This document shows, piece after piece, positions 32,745 through 44,834 of a DNA stretch of 64,000 nt. Location: assembly GCA_030549495.1 (NCBI GenBank), contig JAUIRK010000696.1:62001-126000 (forward strand), read 5' to 3'. The position numbers and the translations under genes are program-made. Within the stretch, counting starts at the first letter, position 1. Each line of letters opens with the position of its first letter. This stretch comes from Nectonema munidae. Taxonomy: Eukaryota > Nematomorpha > Nectonematoida > Nectonematidae. The notes below the pieces were generated by a model. That model was given only the letters and a program-made list of their open reading frames with translations, did not search any database and was not told where the DNA came from.

Positions 32745-33645
32745 TTATACTAATAATAATAATACATTGTTTCAATATGCACACAATAAGTAAGCAATGT
32801 TTATCACAGTGTCTCCTTGTAGTATTTTTGAGCAAACACATGTTGATGATCCACTAGATTTTTCTCATCTTCTCTTTCTGTCTCCTCTGTTTTTTTCTTC
32901 CTCTTTCTCTGCTAAAACTCAATCAATCAAGCTCTCTTCTCTCATTCAAGCTCTCTTCTCTCTAATTTGTATTTAGAGTTAAAGAAAATAAATTAATACT
33001 TTTATTTTATCTCATTAGAAACTAGTTTTTAGAGGAAAATAAGCTCAATAATTTCAGAACTTTTTTTGTGATACCAAAGTTCAGCTATTCAAATTAATCA
33101 GAGATTTTTGGTAAAAATTTAGTTCCATCAATTCTCAGTAGCTTCATATTTTGTTTTCGAATTTTTACTTTCAACATAACTTAATACACCAAACATTGTG
33201 CAAAAATGGACATTTGTTTATGTTTTTAAATGAGAAAAATAAAGGTATCAATCGTTACAATTTTATAACAATGAATATTGTCAGACTCGCGTTAAAAATT
33301 TTTTCAACAAAGGTCACTTTTAATCTTTATCACTACGTTTGCTACATTCTCTAACATTTGAAAACTAATTTTTTCAAGTCAAGAAATTTTTTTCAACAAT
33401 AGGTATTTGGGAATGAATATTTTGACTAGCTATTCCGTTTAAAAGCTTATTATAATAAAAATATAATATCGAAACAAAATGTTTCAGTTGCTAAAAATGT
33501 ACTTGTCTATTTATGACAGCTGACAGAATTTTATTTGTGGATAGAGAAATAGTCAAAAAAACGCAATGATTTTCTTGCTCTCGTATACTATGATTTTTAT
33601 GATTTATGTTTGTTTAAATAGTTTTTTAATGATTTTGTGTTATTA
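32745..33645. repeat. 0.9-kb dispersed repeat, copy 1
   Basis: The inverse of this stretch recurs at 52720-53670 with perhaps 75-80% identity by eye. Shared landmarks include AAGTAAGCAATGTTT, TTTTTGAGCAAACACATGTT, TTAGAAACTAGTTTTTAG, ATTGTCAGACTCGCG and GACAGCTGACAGAATTTTAT against its partner. No coding frame is conserved. Left homology ends just outside the reverse-transcriptase fossil, and right homology ends about 40 bases before the terminal exon at 33686. No clear terminal inverted repeat was seen. Confidence 0.8.
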
Positions 33646-33685
33646 GTTTATTTTGTCTCCTTTCTCTCTTATGTTAATTATGTAG

Positions 33686-33918
33686 CAAATTTTCCAATTT
33701 TGAGTAAAAGGTACCGTGGGTGTGTTTTCGTTGACAAGGCACTGATGTACTGCTCCTTTTTGGAAGACGCTTCAAAGTTCGCTCCCAATAATTTCAAGGA
33801 TGTGCGATCTATATATAATAGATCGTGCTACGCATTTTATGAGAATAGTCGTTCTGCGAGGCTTAAGCACCGAAAACACAGCTTACCTAATTTGATGTCT
33901 CCTTCTTTTAAAATATAA
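33686..33918 (+). CDS. Terminal exon of unidentified host gene
   Basis: A long pyrimidine-rich tract (TGTCTCCTTTCTCTCTTATG) leads to TATGTAG, then two bases completing a codon and 76 open codons to TAA. It contains V-F-V-D-K-A-L-M-Y-C-S-F-L-E-D and F-A-P-N-N-F-K-D-V-R-S-I-Y-N-R. It ends with a basic tail R-S-A-R-L-K-H-R-K-H-S-L-P-N-L. The G+C content is higher than in the flanks. An AATAAA at 34627 is a possible polyadenylation signal. The two-base start fits the single base left by 23997-24274. No family recognised. With the upstream exons it gives a gene extending over at least 32 kb. Confidence 0.55.
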
Positions 33919-35655
33919 AGCAACTTTAAGCTTTCTAGTGTTCATATTTTTATGGATCCATTGTATACATATAATTTAATTATTTTTTAGTTTGGGATGA
34001 AATTGATACAGACATTTCTTCTGGAAGTAAATTCTTTACTTTTAAAACAATATACTTCATACTTTACTTTTGTTTTAATTTTTCTTAGAATTTTCTTCCA
34101 TAACCTTCTGTACAAATTTGAATATCTCCCATCCTTAGAAAATTTTATTTTTCTTACTTCAATTGAGTCATTTTGTAGAAAATCCGATAAATTTTCTTCC
34201 TTTTCATCATCATTGTACACTTTTACACACACACGCGTGGCCAGAGACGTTTAAAATCATTTTTCTTTGTTCTGCATATTGTTTAAGTCATTTTGTAAGA
34301 TGTTTTTACTTGAAAACATTCTATCTATTCTTTCACTTTCCTATCTTTATTAGAAGCGAAAAAACATCGTCAATTATTAAATGTTACTTTTTAAATTGTG
34401 GTTATTTTGTGTACATTCACACTTATAAATAATTATACTTTGTTGCTGTATTTCTTCTTTGTGTTTTGCCAAAAGTTACTCCTTTCTTGTTTCGACTTTT
34501 CCCTCATCCTCCCAATCATCTAAAATGTTGAAATGAGAAGAAAGCATGTTAAATTTTTTGCTTCTAAAATTCAAAAATATTTTCTTCACTTTACTCTAAA
34601 TTTCTTATGATTCTTTTATTCTTCAAAATAAACCTATACAGACACATGCACACACACACACATATATATATATATGTCGCTTAGTACATAACATTTTCGG
34701 GCAATTTATTGTTCATGTTGGTGTGTTTTATCGCTATTTTTAATTTTATCTTGTTTTTTATTAGCACATAAAACTGTATGTACCTGTAAATATTCCGTTC
34801 CTTTTGCAGTATATATTTTTCTTTTTGTTTTTCCGACAATTTCTACTAAGAAAGTGAAATCGCCTTTTTATTTGCCTCATATCCATATGGATTCAATAAT
34901 TATTTATCCATGCTCATTGTTAAACCCTCTTAACTATAGCTATTTTATCTATTCGTATTTTTAAGTGTTTTTCTAAGCTAATTTTTACCTCATCAGCGTG
35001 TTTCCTCTCTTATTTCTAGTACTATTTTACATATTATATATTTCATATGTATTGAATTCTAGTATTCAAAATTTCTTGTTTCTTCTCCTTTAATCCAACA
35101 ATAAAATATTTAATATCCTATATATATATATATCAAATCTCCATTTTCGTGTATATGTATATATATATAAAATTTGTATACACACGCATCTTTCAAAACA
35201 TAGACGGAGATATATTGTCTGGCGATTTTCCTATATACTCTCATGTTGCTTACAAATAAACTGTTGATTTTGCTTTATTTTTATATTGTCGCATTTTTAT
35301 ATTCCACTATAACAAATGTGGCGCTATTATCGTCTAACCTTTTTAATTTTCTATTTATGTGCGTGATAAACTAATTGCCATACGCAAACCTATGGGGAAT
35401 GTCTCAAACAAATTTTAAATAAAGAGTTCATAAATTTTTATTGCTTCCTCCGTGAGCCATTCAAACTAGGTCCTCAGCCTGTCTCGCTTAAACAGGTTAG
35501 ACTATATTTTATTTTTTACTTAGATAAAGAAAGAAAATATTAAAACCTTCAAAAAATTTCAAAGATACACTCCATAAAGTCAAAAAAACATTTAAAAAAC
35601 AAAAAGGCAATGTAAACAGATTTTAACCAATTTTTTTTCTGTTTTTTTTAATCAA
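33919..35655. other. 3' UTR and intergenic AT-rich sequence
   Basis: Follows the stop at 33916-33918. It contains pyrimidine-rich stretches, a CA then TA microsatellite (34645-34676), TA runs (35120-35170) and AATAAA motifs at 34627 and 35102. No gene was recognised. Confidence 0.45.
34645..34676. repeat. (CA)n(TA)n microsatellite
   Basis: CACATGCACACACACACACA followed by TATATATATATATG. Confidence 0.9.
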
Positions 35656-35659
35656 AATT

Positions 35660-36800
35660 TTTCTATTTCATCAAAAAAACATTAGAACAGTTAATTACAC
35701 AATGTAACAATGGTTTTGTTTATCTGTATTTTTAATATTTATGTACGTAATTTTACGGCTGATTCTGAAAAAAGTATTTGTTTTGGCATAGCATCGATAT
35801 TTTTTCTGAATTTGAACATTTATATAATTTAAGCATACATTTAGCTGCCAAAAAGTTTCATAAGTTCATAATAAAAACTTGATTTTTTATATAAAAATCA
35901 AAAATGTTTTCAAGTTCAAGCTTTCCTCAAATGAATGTTCTTATCGTTTCTCACTAGAAACCAAATGTAATCTCCCATCATAGCTGTGTTCCAGCATCCT
36001 TGATATCCTCTTTCCATTGTTGCAATGTCTTGATGAAATCTTTCGCCATGTTCATCGCTGACATCACCTAAGTTTTCAGGAAAAAGATCCAAAGTGTGAG
36101 TGCAAAAAGTGAACCATCAAAGAATTACGGCAACTTAGTTTATGAAAAGTATGAATGAGGTTTGATACAAGTTCTTTGTATTTCAGATCTTTTTTGTTTC
36201 CAAGAAAACCATAAACACATCCCGGAGTGCGCACCATGCTTCCTTTTCAATTTTTGTCATTACTTCAAATTTTTTTTGATTTTAACATTGCATTTATTTG
36301 AGGTCCAATGAATACCCCATTTTTAATTTTAGCTTGAGAAAGCTTTGGTAACATTAAACGAATTTTTTTGTAATAACTGACTTTCACAATTAAGAGCTTT
36401 TACAAATTGCTTAACCAAACCCAAAAGTCTATATGTATATGAAGGAAGGTTGTCTAAGTACATTGAAAGTTTCTGTTTGAAGTCCTTCCGCGGTGGCCAA
36501 TCCGCTTTTTCATAATGTTAGTTGTCAGCTCTCCTGTTCCACAAACAGAGAAAATACGAATGTTTTGTGTAACCTTCTTGTAAGCCAAGCAAAAAAGAAA
36601 TCATTTTGAAGTCTCCATAAATCTCCCATTGAAAATGGAGAATAAATTTTTTCAGGTCTTTTTCGGAAAAGAGATATTCTGGAATTTTTAAAGTTGCATT
36701 CTTTAAGTTTTGAAGAAAGAAACTCGGCTCCGGACTTAGTGAGTCCATCATTAAGATGATTTTTAGGTTCTCTTCATATTCTTGGAATTCCAAAAATCAT
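35660..36800 (-). pseudogene. Remnant of uncharacterised transposon ORF (F-L-C-L-W type)
   Basis: The best frame (36793-36518) reads L-S-P-E-P-S-F-F-L-Q-N-L-K-N, L-H-F-Q-W-E-I-Y-G-D-F-K-M, G-L-Q-E-G-Y-T-K and F-L-C-L-W-N-R-R. It continues in decayed frames with K-A-D-W-P-P-R-K, L-G-L-V-K-Q-F-V-K-A-L and, near 36040, a match to the usual G-E-R-F-H-Q-D-I region. I recall this order from an abundant repeat-borne protein in invertebrate genomes that has no named catalytic domain. Many stops beyond the first frame. Its classification is unknown to me. Confidence 0.55.
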
Positions 36801-38085
36801 TGTTTTCTTGTTACTCTCAACCATCTTTTCTAAGGTTGAACCCACATACTACATGTGCATCCCATGATTTGTCTTGGTCACCCATAAGCGTTCCAAATAT
36901 ATTTCATATGCAATCCACAGTTTAGAATTTTTAACAATTTTGTTTACTATTTGTTTTTTCTCAATATAATAAAATGTATTTCGAGAGTTCTTTGAGACAT
37001 TTTCAACAAAGTATATTTAACAAAAAATTAAAAAAGTAAATTAACTATTAAAAATATACAAAATTCAAATATATGAAAAAGCTATAAAGTTATAATTCTG
37101 AAAATATTGATGATATCAAAAAGTTAAATCAGAAAGAAAAAATTTAATTTTGTTACATTGTGTTATCTAATACAAAATGCCTCCTTTAATTTTACATTTC
37201 ATCAAAATAAAGAGTAGTGAAACATTAGAACTATTATTAATTATCCAGTGCAAAAGGTCTCCTTTCATTTCCAGTTTGTGTCAATATTTTACAAATTTTT
37301 CTAAATCATAACACGTATTCGGAAAGTTTTGCTTCATTCAAATCGTATTTGTTCTTATTTGGAATGACAGAAAATATATGAAAGATATATTTATTTTTAA
37401 TGATTGTGTGAAATAGGTATGCTTTCTTTTGATATCTCTCATAATAATCAGGTTTTTAGTTGTGGAGATACAAGTACTACGTAACGTAAAATTTTTAAAT
37501 GTTATCTTTATCCCTTTGGTTTTGGAACACATGTGTAGCTAACCGTCCCCGACACCTAGCATCAGAAAATACCATGTAAAAACGAGAGTAAATATAAAGC
37601 TTGAATTATTATTTAAGCTTCTATTTTTGAACAAAACTTTGCATTAAAAATATATTTCGGAGAATAGATGGAGGAAAATTTCATAAATCCAAACTATGTT
37701 TATGATCATCTCTATTATACGTTAAATGATATATTTTTAAATTCAGAGACAATCCTACATTTAATAAGATGGTATATGTATCTATTATGATGACGTGTAT
37801 ATATAAATGGCTTCTGGGTGACTAATTTTTTAAATGCCATAGCTCAAGTTCTATAAAATTTCATATATTATCAGTATGTATTTTAAAGGGAGTAGTATTC
37901 TAAATTGCATCAATTTTCTAAAAAAGATATACAGTAGTCTCACAAAACCAGGTGGGCGGTTTATACTTTATATACTATTGCTTGATTTTTGTCATCTCCC
38001 GATAGCTAACAATAGTGCTTTTTCGAATAAACAGACTAGAAAAATGAAGATTATGTTGATGTAATTAATAACAAGAAAAATTTTT
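36801..38085. other. AT-rich sequence, no gene seen
   Basis: Nothing recognised. The short frames at 37338 and 37876 lack support. Confidence 0.35.
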
Positions 38086-38941
38086 TCAGCGTTGCTTCGA
38101 TGTGTTGATGAGTACTCTTTGGATCTTTCCCGTCTTGTATGTTTGACAACTGACGCTGCTCCAGCAATGGTTGGAGAAAAAAGGCGCAACTTCGCTGCTT
38201 ATTCGTCATTGTGAAACTGCCGGATACACTCAACCTATTCATAAAATCCAATGTATCATCCAACAAGAGACATTGTGCGCCAAGTCTGCCAATCTCGCTG
38301 ATGTAATGTCTATTGTGATTAAGGTTGTAAATTCCATTTTATCCCGAAGCCTTAACCATCGTCAATTCCAAGCCCTTTTGGACTGTGTAAAGGAGCAGTA
38401 TAACGATCTTCTTTACTTCTGTGAGGTACGATGGCTAAGTCGTGGGGCTATGCTGTCTCGGGTAAGCGATCTACAGTTAGTGTTATCAAAATACTGCGTG
38501 AAGAATTTGCTACCCGTTTTGCAGCACTAAGATTGTTAAGTACAGACTTCAAACTTTTTACTTCTCCATTTGACTTCAATTTGGAAGACGCTCTTGCATC
38601 TCTGCAGATGGAGTTGGTGGAAGAAAATGAATTACACCAAGTCTTACCTTCGCTCTCAACTCTCAGACCGCCACCTTAATGACGTTCTTAGGCTGTCTAC
38701 CTCAAGCATTGATCCAGACATCACAAAACTTCTTAATAGAAAACAATACCAACAGTCTCATTGATTTGTAGTTTTGAATAAATTACTTTGTACTATTTTG
38801 TTTTTACCATTTATTATCATTTAATGATTGTAAAAATGTATTATAAAAATTAAAGTAAATCTGATATTTTGCTTCTTTGGCCCGTGAGCTCATTTCAAAT
38901 GTCCCATCTGGCCCTCACCCTGAAAAGATTGCCTACCCCTG
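38086..38941 (+). mobile_element. hAT (GTF2IRD2-like) 3' half, copy 1
   Basis: Plus-strand frames give L-T-T-D-A-A-P-A-M-V-G (in part), H-C-I-I-Q-Q-E-T-L-C-A-like sequence, G-L/S-L-N-H-R-Q-F-Q-A-L-L, C-E-V-R-W-L-S-R-G-A-M-L-S-R-V, then E-F-A-T-R-F-A-A-L-R-L. The C-terminus reads L-S-D-R-H-L-N-D-V-L-R-L-S-T-S. A deletion after the R-W motif removes the insertion domain and part of the core. The right end is the inverted form of CAGGGGTAGGCAATC, ending at 38941 and followed by CTCTAAAG. The 5' half and left end are missing. It is the same family as the minus-strand copy at 58393-60456, with high similarity over the shared part. Confidence 0.88.
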
Positions 38942-38989
38942 CTCTAAAGTATTACGCTTATAATTAAAGAAAATATGAAGTTAATAAAG

Positions 38990-39690
38990 CTTACCTAATT
39001 GATAGGATTTTTTCAATTCCTTTTTTTCTTTTTCCAAGTTTTCAGATTTTATCATTGAAAATAAAATGTTTTCAGGCAAGAGAGCAAACTTTTAAACTTT
39101 TAAAAAGAATGTTTTGTACCTCTTTTGATTGTTTTTTACATCTTTTTATCATATTGAAAATGTATAACTGTTGATTGTGGAATTTGGCATCTTTTTTTTT
39201 ATCTCAAACCAATTTACAGCATAAACTTGGACAATGAACTTTATATTTTTTTCTAGATCTTTCTGCAAGCTACTTGGATAAGAACGTCTAGTCCATAAAC
39301 ACATTAATCTTATAGCTAAAGTTAACCATCTTGAAAGATTGACTGGTCCTATTTCCCAGGAAGCAAACGTGCATTCATTTGTCTTGCTGAAATTCCAATA
39401 GCATATTCATACAAGTCTTTGATCTGAGCTCAAACCTTTTAACACTTCATCTGAAAAATCTGTTTTATCGAAGTCCCCACTTATTTTAATGTATTTGGGA
39501 TTTTATGAATATACTTTTCGCAGAATTTTCACAAAGATCCAGAAAATCCGGTTGGATTCAAAGTACTTCCATCAAAATTTTGAATATTGCTCTAAGTGGA
39601 AGTTCATTTTGATGCAGCGAACAGCCTAGTATTCTGTGACCAACTATTTGTTCTAGTGAAGTTACAAGTCCATTTTTACATCCTGTATGA
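38990..39690 (-). pseudogene. Remnant of uncharacterised transposon ORF (S-S-D-Q-R-L type)
   Basis: On the minus strand decayed frames read D-L-C-E-N-S-A-K-S-I-F-I-K, then G-L-S-S-D-Q-R-L-V-Y-E, then I-G-P-V-N-L-S-R-W-L-T-L-A and F-I-V-Q-V-Y-A-V-N-W-F-E-I. I recall the order S-S-D-Q-R-L, G-P-x-x-x-x-R-W-L-T, V-Y-A-x-x-W-F-x-I-K from a repeat-borne invertebrate protein without a named domain. Numerous frame changes. It may belong to a family related to the remnant at 35660-36800, but that link is inference. Confidence 0.45.
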
Positions 39691-41019
39691 CCTTTTATCT
39701 CTAAACAGAATATAACCTTATTTTTCACTTTTATAATCTTTGTGTCAAAAAATAAAAATATATTTCTATTCTGAAAAATCTAGTAACGGCCATTTTAGGC
39801 TTTACATTTTCAAATTCAGTATAAAATTTGGTACATTTTGACGTATCACACTCGACTTAATATGAGCAAAATAGCTTATTTAATCCTTAAAACATTTTAC
39901 ATGTTTTAACTGAGTAAAAAGGTAGTTAAACACAAACTATAATCCTTTTCATTCTGAAGTGGTTTTAGCAATGCGCTAATATTACTCTGAATGTCAACAA
40001 TACATTCAGTAAAGGTTCATGCGAGCATCATTGATACACATCAATAAATACCAATTGTAAACGCACAATAATGTTAAGCGCTCGTTAAATTCAATATCAA
40101 AAGCGTTCATTCATCTATCCTGGTAACAATCTTAAGGGTACTTTGAGTGAACAAATATCATGTAATGATGTCTGATGAGTGGCATAAAAATAATTAAATG
40201 CCAAATAATTCTATCAAAATTAATGAATTTTTTTTAAAAAAAATACTAGAAATCACTCACAGTATATTGAATTTTCGATTTGTACAAATTATAACAAAAA
40301 TAAATTTAAAACTTTTCCTGTAGGGTGTCTCGATCCAAGTGGTTAACCCTATATATAGACGCATATATATACCAAAAGTGTGGATTTTACCAATCAGGTG
40401 CTATAAGAAATATTGATTGAAATGTCTTGAAATTTTAACACATTATTTTTGTACATGGAAAATGAACATATACCAAATTTAGTGATATTTCATTAACGAG
40501 AAGTTTACTAAATTTGTCAATTTAAAACATTACATTTAAATATAAATATCTTGGCGTATCACAGATTCATATGAAATGCCCCAGAGCTTTGCCAAGCTCC
40601 TATTATGCACATAGTTTATAATTTTTTTTCTATTAATTTCAATGAACTTTTTATTTTAAAATAATTTTTTTTCTCTCTCTCTCTCTGTTATAGTTAAATT
40701 GTAAAACTTCTGAGTGAGAAAATTGTCAATCTTTAAGAGATTGAAATTAAAGTTACCACAAAAGATGTTCAAATTATTTCTATCTATACCGAAAATTAAA
40801 TTCTCAAAGAAAAAAAAAATTCCCAAAAGATCCTTACTGGTAGTTTGAAGTAAGGAATCATACTTTCGAATCTATATATCTCACCTAATACCACTTGAAT
40901 GAATATTTAAAAGAAGAATGATTTTTACCGATTAGTCTCCCTAATTTTGTTATATCAAATCAAAAACTAAAAATTTAAGATGTAATTGTTTATAGTGGAA
41001 TAAATTATAAGGGATTGTC
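39691..41019. other. AT-rich sequence, no gene seen
   Basis: Contains a short (TC)n run at 40672-40687. Nothing else was recognised. Confidence 0.35.
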
Positions 41020-41029
41020 TCAAGTTTTC

Positions 41030-41890
41030 ATTCTTTTGAAGATGGTAGGTAGGTAGGTAGATTTCAAAGCACTTTCCAGCGTGTGCTGATATGTTCGCGT
41101 AGCTTGAGAGTTGGTTAAGGAGGATGGAGATGTTGGTAGAGATAGGGAGAAGTCACAGATATTTTTTCTAAAAATAGAATGGAAAGGCAGATTAGTTTGT
41201 TTTAGGGTTATCAACGGTGGTGAGAGTTGTTTCAATGGTGTCAATGATGGTTGCTAGGGATTTTAGTAGTGTTGGGTGTAACTGAAGATCTGAGAGTGTT
41301 TTTGGAGATCTATTAAGTAAAGAAAGGCAGCGAAATAAAAGATCTTGGCGATGATAAGAGAAGATTTGACATGTGAAGATGAGATGGTATGGCTTTCTAT
41401 TGTGTGGCATCTAAAACGACAGTATGGATTTTCGCTAACTTTAATTCGGAAGACATATGCTTTGCATGGGCAGTGACATGATAGCCAACGAATAGTTGAA
41501 CGAAGTGGTGTAAATTTTTTATTTTTGAAAGTTGTGTGAATTGTGCTGATGTGTGGTAAATAGGAGATTTGTGCATTTTGAGATGAAGTTATTGACATCT
41601 GCCATTCTTCTAGAGAGGATAAGTGAATGTGCGTTAGAAAGGTTTTGAAAGATAGGGAGTTGATGAGAGGGATGTGGGAGGTTAGGTGTAAGTTTAAGGT
41701 TAAGTAGTCTACGTGAGAGTTTTCTGGTATGTTTAGGTGAGCAGGGCACTAACATAGGTGTATGTGGAAATGTTTTGTAAGATTGATTAGGGAGGAGGCG
41801 AGTTGAAAGGAGAGAAATGGGATGTTGTGTGATAGAGAGATCGTGGATTATGTTTTGTGCATCAGTATAGTTGTCTCTTGTATTTTGTTG
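41030..41890 (-). pseudogene. LINE C-terminal fragment (Jockey/R1/I-like, tentative)
   Basis: The region is far richer in G (C on the minus strand) than its flanks. Minus-strand frames contain R-K-L-S-R-R-L-L-N-L-K-L-T-P-N-L-P, then S-T-I-R-W-L-S-C-H-C-P-C-K-A-Y-V-F-R-I. Next is N-P-Y-C-R-F-R-C-H and, in the next frame, P-Y-H-L-I-F-T-C-Q-I-F. This pattern resembles the C-terminal C-x-x-C...H...C knuckle after RNase H in arthropod Jockey/I/R1-type LINEs. The tail L-S-D-L-Q-L-H-P-T-L-L-K-S-L is also typical. No palm-domain motifs remain, and at least two frame changes are present. The clade is uncertain. Confidence 0.5.
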
Positions 41891-42283
41891 AAATATAGAT
41901 AAAATATAAAATTTAATGTAATATAATTTTATTTTCTCATTTTGTTTATTTTATATTTTAATATTCTTTTCATCCAAATTTGTTTTCTTCATGTTTATAA
42001 CCGCGAATGAGCAAACCCTTTGATAAATTGGGTGAGTCATGCCAGAAAAATACCTAAATTATCAATTTTAAGTTAAGCTTCAATGTCTGAAGTTATGAAT
42101 AGTGCCTTAGTCAAATATATAAGCAATCCCTTTTCTGGAGTTCATATTGATGGCTTACTTGTAAATATCCTTTATCTTTGATTTAATAAGCTTTTTAATA
42201 TATATTTTTTTATTATTGACTGAAAAACTAGTATATTTTTTTATTAATATTTTTGATGTCATGGTTTTATTTGTCTTTGGAAT

Positions 42284-42563
42284 CAGTGGCATACGAGAAT
42301 CTCTTTTGCCATGGGTAAATTGGTAGGTGGAGGGGGTAAAATTTTAAAAAATATTTTGTGGCATACAAAATATTAATTCTCTTTTTATATGAGTTTAATT
42401 TTGAATAATTTTTGTTTATTAAATATTTATTTAATATTAAAATATCAAAATTTTTTTATACTCCTAATAATTTATCAAAATAATTTAACTGAACTTTTAA
42501 AAAAGATCAGACTGGTTGTATGTTGGAGGGGGCTAAAGCACCCTTAGCTTACCGGTGTAACTG
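42284..42563. mobile_element. hAT-like MITE, 280 bp
   Basis: The left end CAGTGGCATACGAGAATC pairs with the inverted right end CAGTTACACCGGTAAG. The inside carries GGAGGGGG stretches near both sides. No coding potential. The target duplication is unclear (CTTTGG on one side, CTTTGC on the other). Confidence 0.5.
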
Positions 42564-43022
42564 CTTTGCCTAGAATTGTGATTAAATTTTCGAGTTAAAA
42601 ATTTTTGTTATGAATTTTGTATAATTTTTAAAAAATTTTTTAATTGTTAAGAAATTATAATTTTTTAACGTATTAACTTTACCTTGAGAAATTATAGGGT
42701 ATTTTTATCTTGATAAAATTCTTTATAAATTAATTTTATTTTTCAACTTCTTCGTTAACCTTGCTTTGTGAAATATTTATTTAAACGTCATTTATCAATT
42801 TGACTCAATTCAACGCTTAATTTAAGTTCTTTTTTTTTTAAAAATCGAAGATTTCTCATATTGAAGGTTTATCAACAAGCAGTGCATAACGTAATCTAAA
42901 ATAATACTATATTTAAAACTATTAAAGTATTATTTTACCTTTTGTGCTAGCCTTTACAATAGTTATTTGTTCTGATTCTTATCTCATATACATTCCTTAA
43001 TCTAGACTGTTATATGATCAAT

Positions 43023-44834
43023 CAGGGCCTATGATAGCGGGTCCATCAGGTACATTGTTCCGGGGCTTAAGAGTTACAAAAGGGCCCGTGACTCAAAGAA
43101 TATTTGAACAAATATTGCCTCATTTCTACCCTTCTTTTTAAGAAAGCTAATACGGTATGTGTGCACACATACACATGCATACATGCACTCACACACGCAT
43201 ACATACATACATACAAATTCAAACATTGTTCGTTTTTTTAAACTTTTGTTTAGAGTAAATACCCTATTGAGAATCTATCCTCACAAATCCGGATGGCAGA
43301 AACGGCAAGAAAGAAAGACAATAGAAACAAAGCAAAAAGGGCAGCCGACACTTTTCCAGGGTAAGCTATTAAGGCCTAATACACTTCAGACAGAATACAC
43401 TTCAAATCCGCGAATCTTGAAAGAATTAGAAAATTTAAAAGAAGTCGCCGAAAAGCCAAATTCATCAATATATTCATATAGTGCAAAAGTTAGCAATATT
43501 CCTCTTTCTGATGAAAGTATGACTGGAGAACGGCTACATCATGATCGTTTTGAACCCACAATTGATAAGTCATTTACCGGCCTTGATATTGGTTGCATTA
43601 CAGATGAAGTTCCTACTCAAGCAGAAATAGAAAATATATTACTATTGGTCACATCCCACTTCCTAAACAATTTCCAAATGACTTGGATCAACAAACTTTT
43701 TCAGAAATTACTTTGAAATTCCGTGGTACTAATGGAGAAATGCACAAAAGAGAGTTTATTGTTTCCAGTCAAGTTAAACAAGCTACCTATTAGGCACACC
43801 ACTAATTTTTCATTTTCAAAGTCTGCATTAGCATCTCCTGAAGTTTAGATTTTAGTACAAAGTGGGGAAAAGTAATTGTTAGAGTCAGAAAACATGAAAA
43901 AAAAACAAAAGAATCATAATGAATGTTACATAGCTAGGAGAGAGCTTGAAAGACGTCTTTTATTTAAAAAAGTTTGATTCTTTATTAGAAGCAAATTACC
44001 AAGCTGAAGCAGTGAAATGAGGCAATATGTTAAAACATATAATTGATGTTGTTTTTTTTCTGTGGGAACGTGGTTTGTCATTTAGTGGATCATTACATCG
44101 GATTGGAGATCCAAACATTTGTTACTTCCTAGGTTTGATTGAGATTCTGTCAAGATGAGCTCCTATTCTTCAAGAACATGTACACAATGTTAAGGAATTG
44201 TTCTACCCTCGTGCAACATATTTTTTCGGAAAGAAGAGCTTCAAAATATTATGCAGTTATTGTGGATTCAACTCAAAACTCTTCGCATGTTGAGCAAACA
44301 ACATTTTTGTTGAGGTATTTTAATTTAAAGGATGATAAATATGAGGTCCAAGAAAGATTTATTATGTTTGCTGATTGCAGCAGTAAGAGATTGCTGAATT
44401 AATTATGGATACCTTAGAAGAGCATGCCATTCTTTTGAGCGACTGTAAAGCACAAGGATATGATAATGCTGCTAACTTGACAGCAAAGTATAAAGGCGCT
44501 TAACCAAAAATACAAGAGCAGAATTCATGGCTTCCATATTCTCAATTTATGTTGAAATTATGCCGCTGAGTGCTTAACAGAAGCAATCATATTTTGGAAC
44601 AGTTCAAACAATATATAACTTGTTCAGCTCTAGCCCGAAACGATGGGAATTACTTTAAACACGTATATGTTCTACTCTAATTGGCATGTCAAATACCATG
44701 TGGTCTGACAGACTACAATGTATCAAACTTTTTACATTTTATCTTAATGGTACCCAGTTAGCATTGCAAGATTTGTTAGAGCTTAACCTAACAGCAAAAA
44801 CAAGAAATGAAACAATAGATATGTGCAGAAGGTA
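43023..44834 (+). pseudogene. hAT transposase remnant, ZMYM1/TTF-finger type
   Basis: The left edge CAGGGCCTATGATAGCGG fits a hAT end. Plus-strand frames from 43290 give a basic N-terminus. From 43640 comes H-I-P-L-P-K-Q-F-P-N-D, from 44060 V-G-T-W-F-V-I then S-D-W-R-S-K, and from 44230 R-R-A-S-K-Y-Y-A-V-I-V-D-S-T-Q (first catalytic Asp). H-V-E-Q-T-T-F-L-L-R-Y-F, L-E-E-H-A-I-L-L-S-D-C, A-Q-G-Y-D-N-A-A-N-L-T (second Asp region) and L-A-L-Q-D-L-L-E-L-N-like sequence follow. This order is that of ZMYM1-like hAT proteins. It ends at about 44834, where a Tigger fragment begins, so the C-terminus is missing. Many stops. Confidence 0.8.
43157..43217. repeat. CA/CATA microsatellite
   Basis: TGTGTGCACACATACACATG passing into repeated CATACATACATACATA. 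It overlaps the hAT remnant. Confidence 0.9.

Noticed and set aside
33987-34432. Overlapping open frames on both strands after the terminal exon
   Set aside because: No splice sites, AT-rich codon use and a position consistent with a 3' UTR.
41020-41755. Serine/threonine/proline-rich minus-strand ORFs as a secreted host protein
   Set aside because: The Cys-x-x-Cys...His...Cys segment and the flanking frames fit a LINE C-terminus better, and frame changes occur within the similarity.
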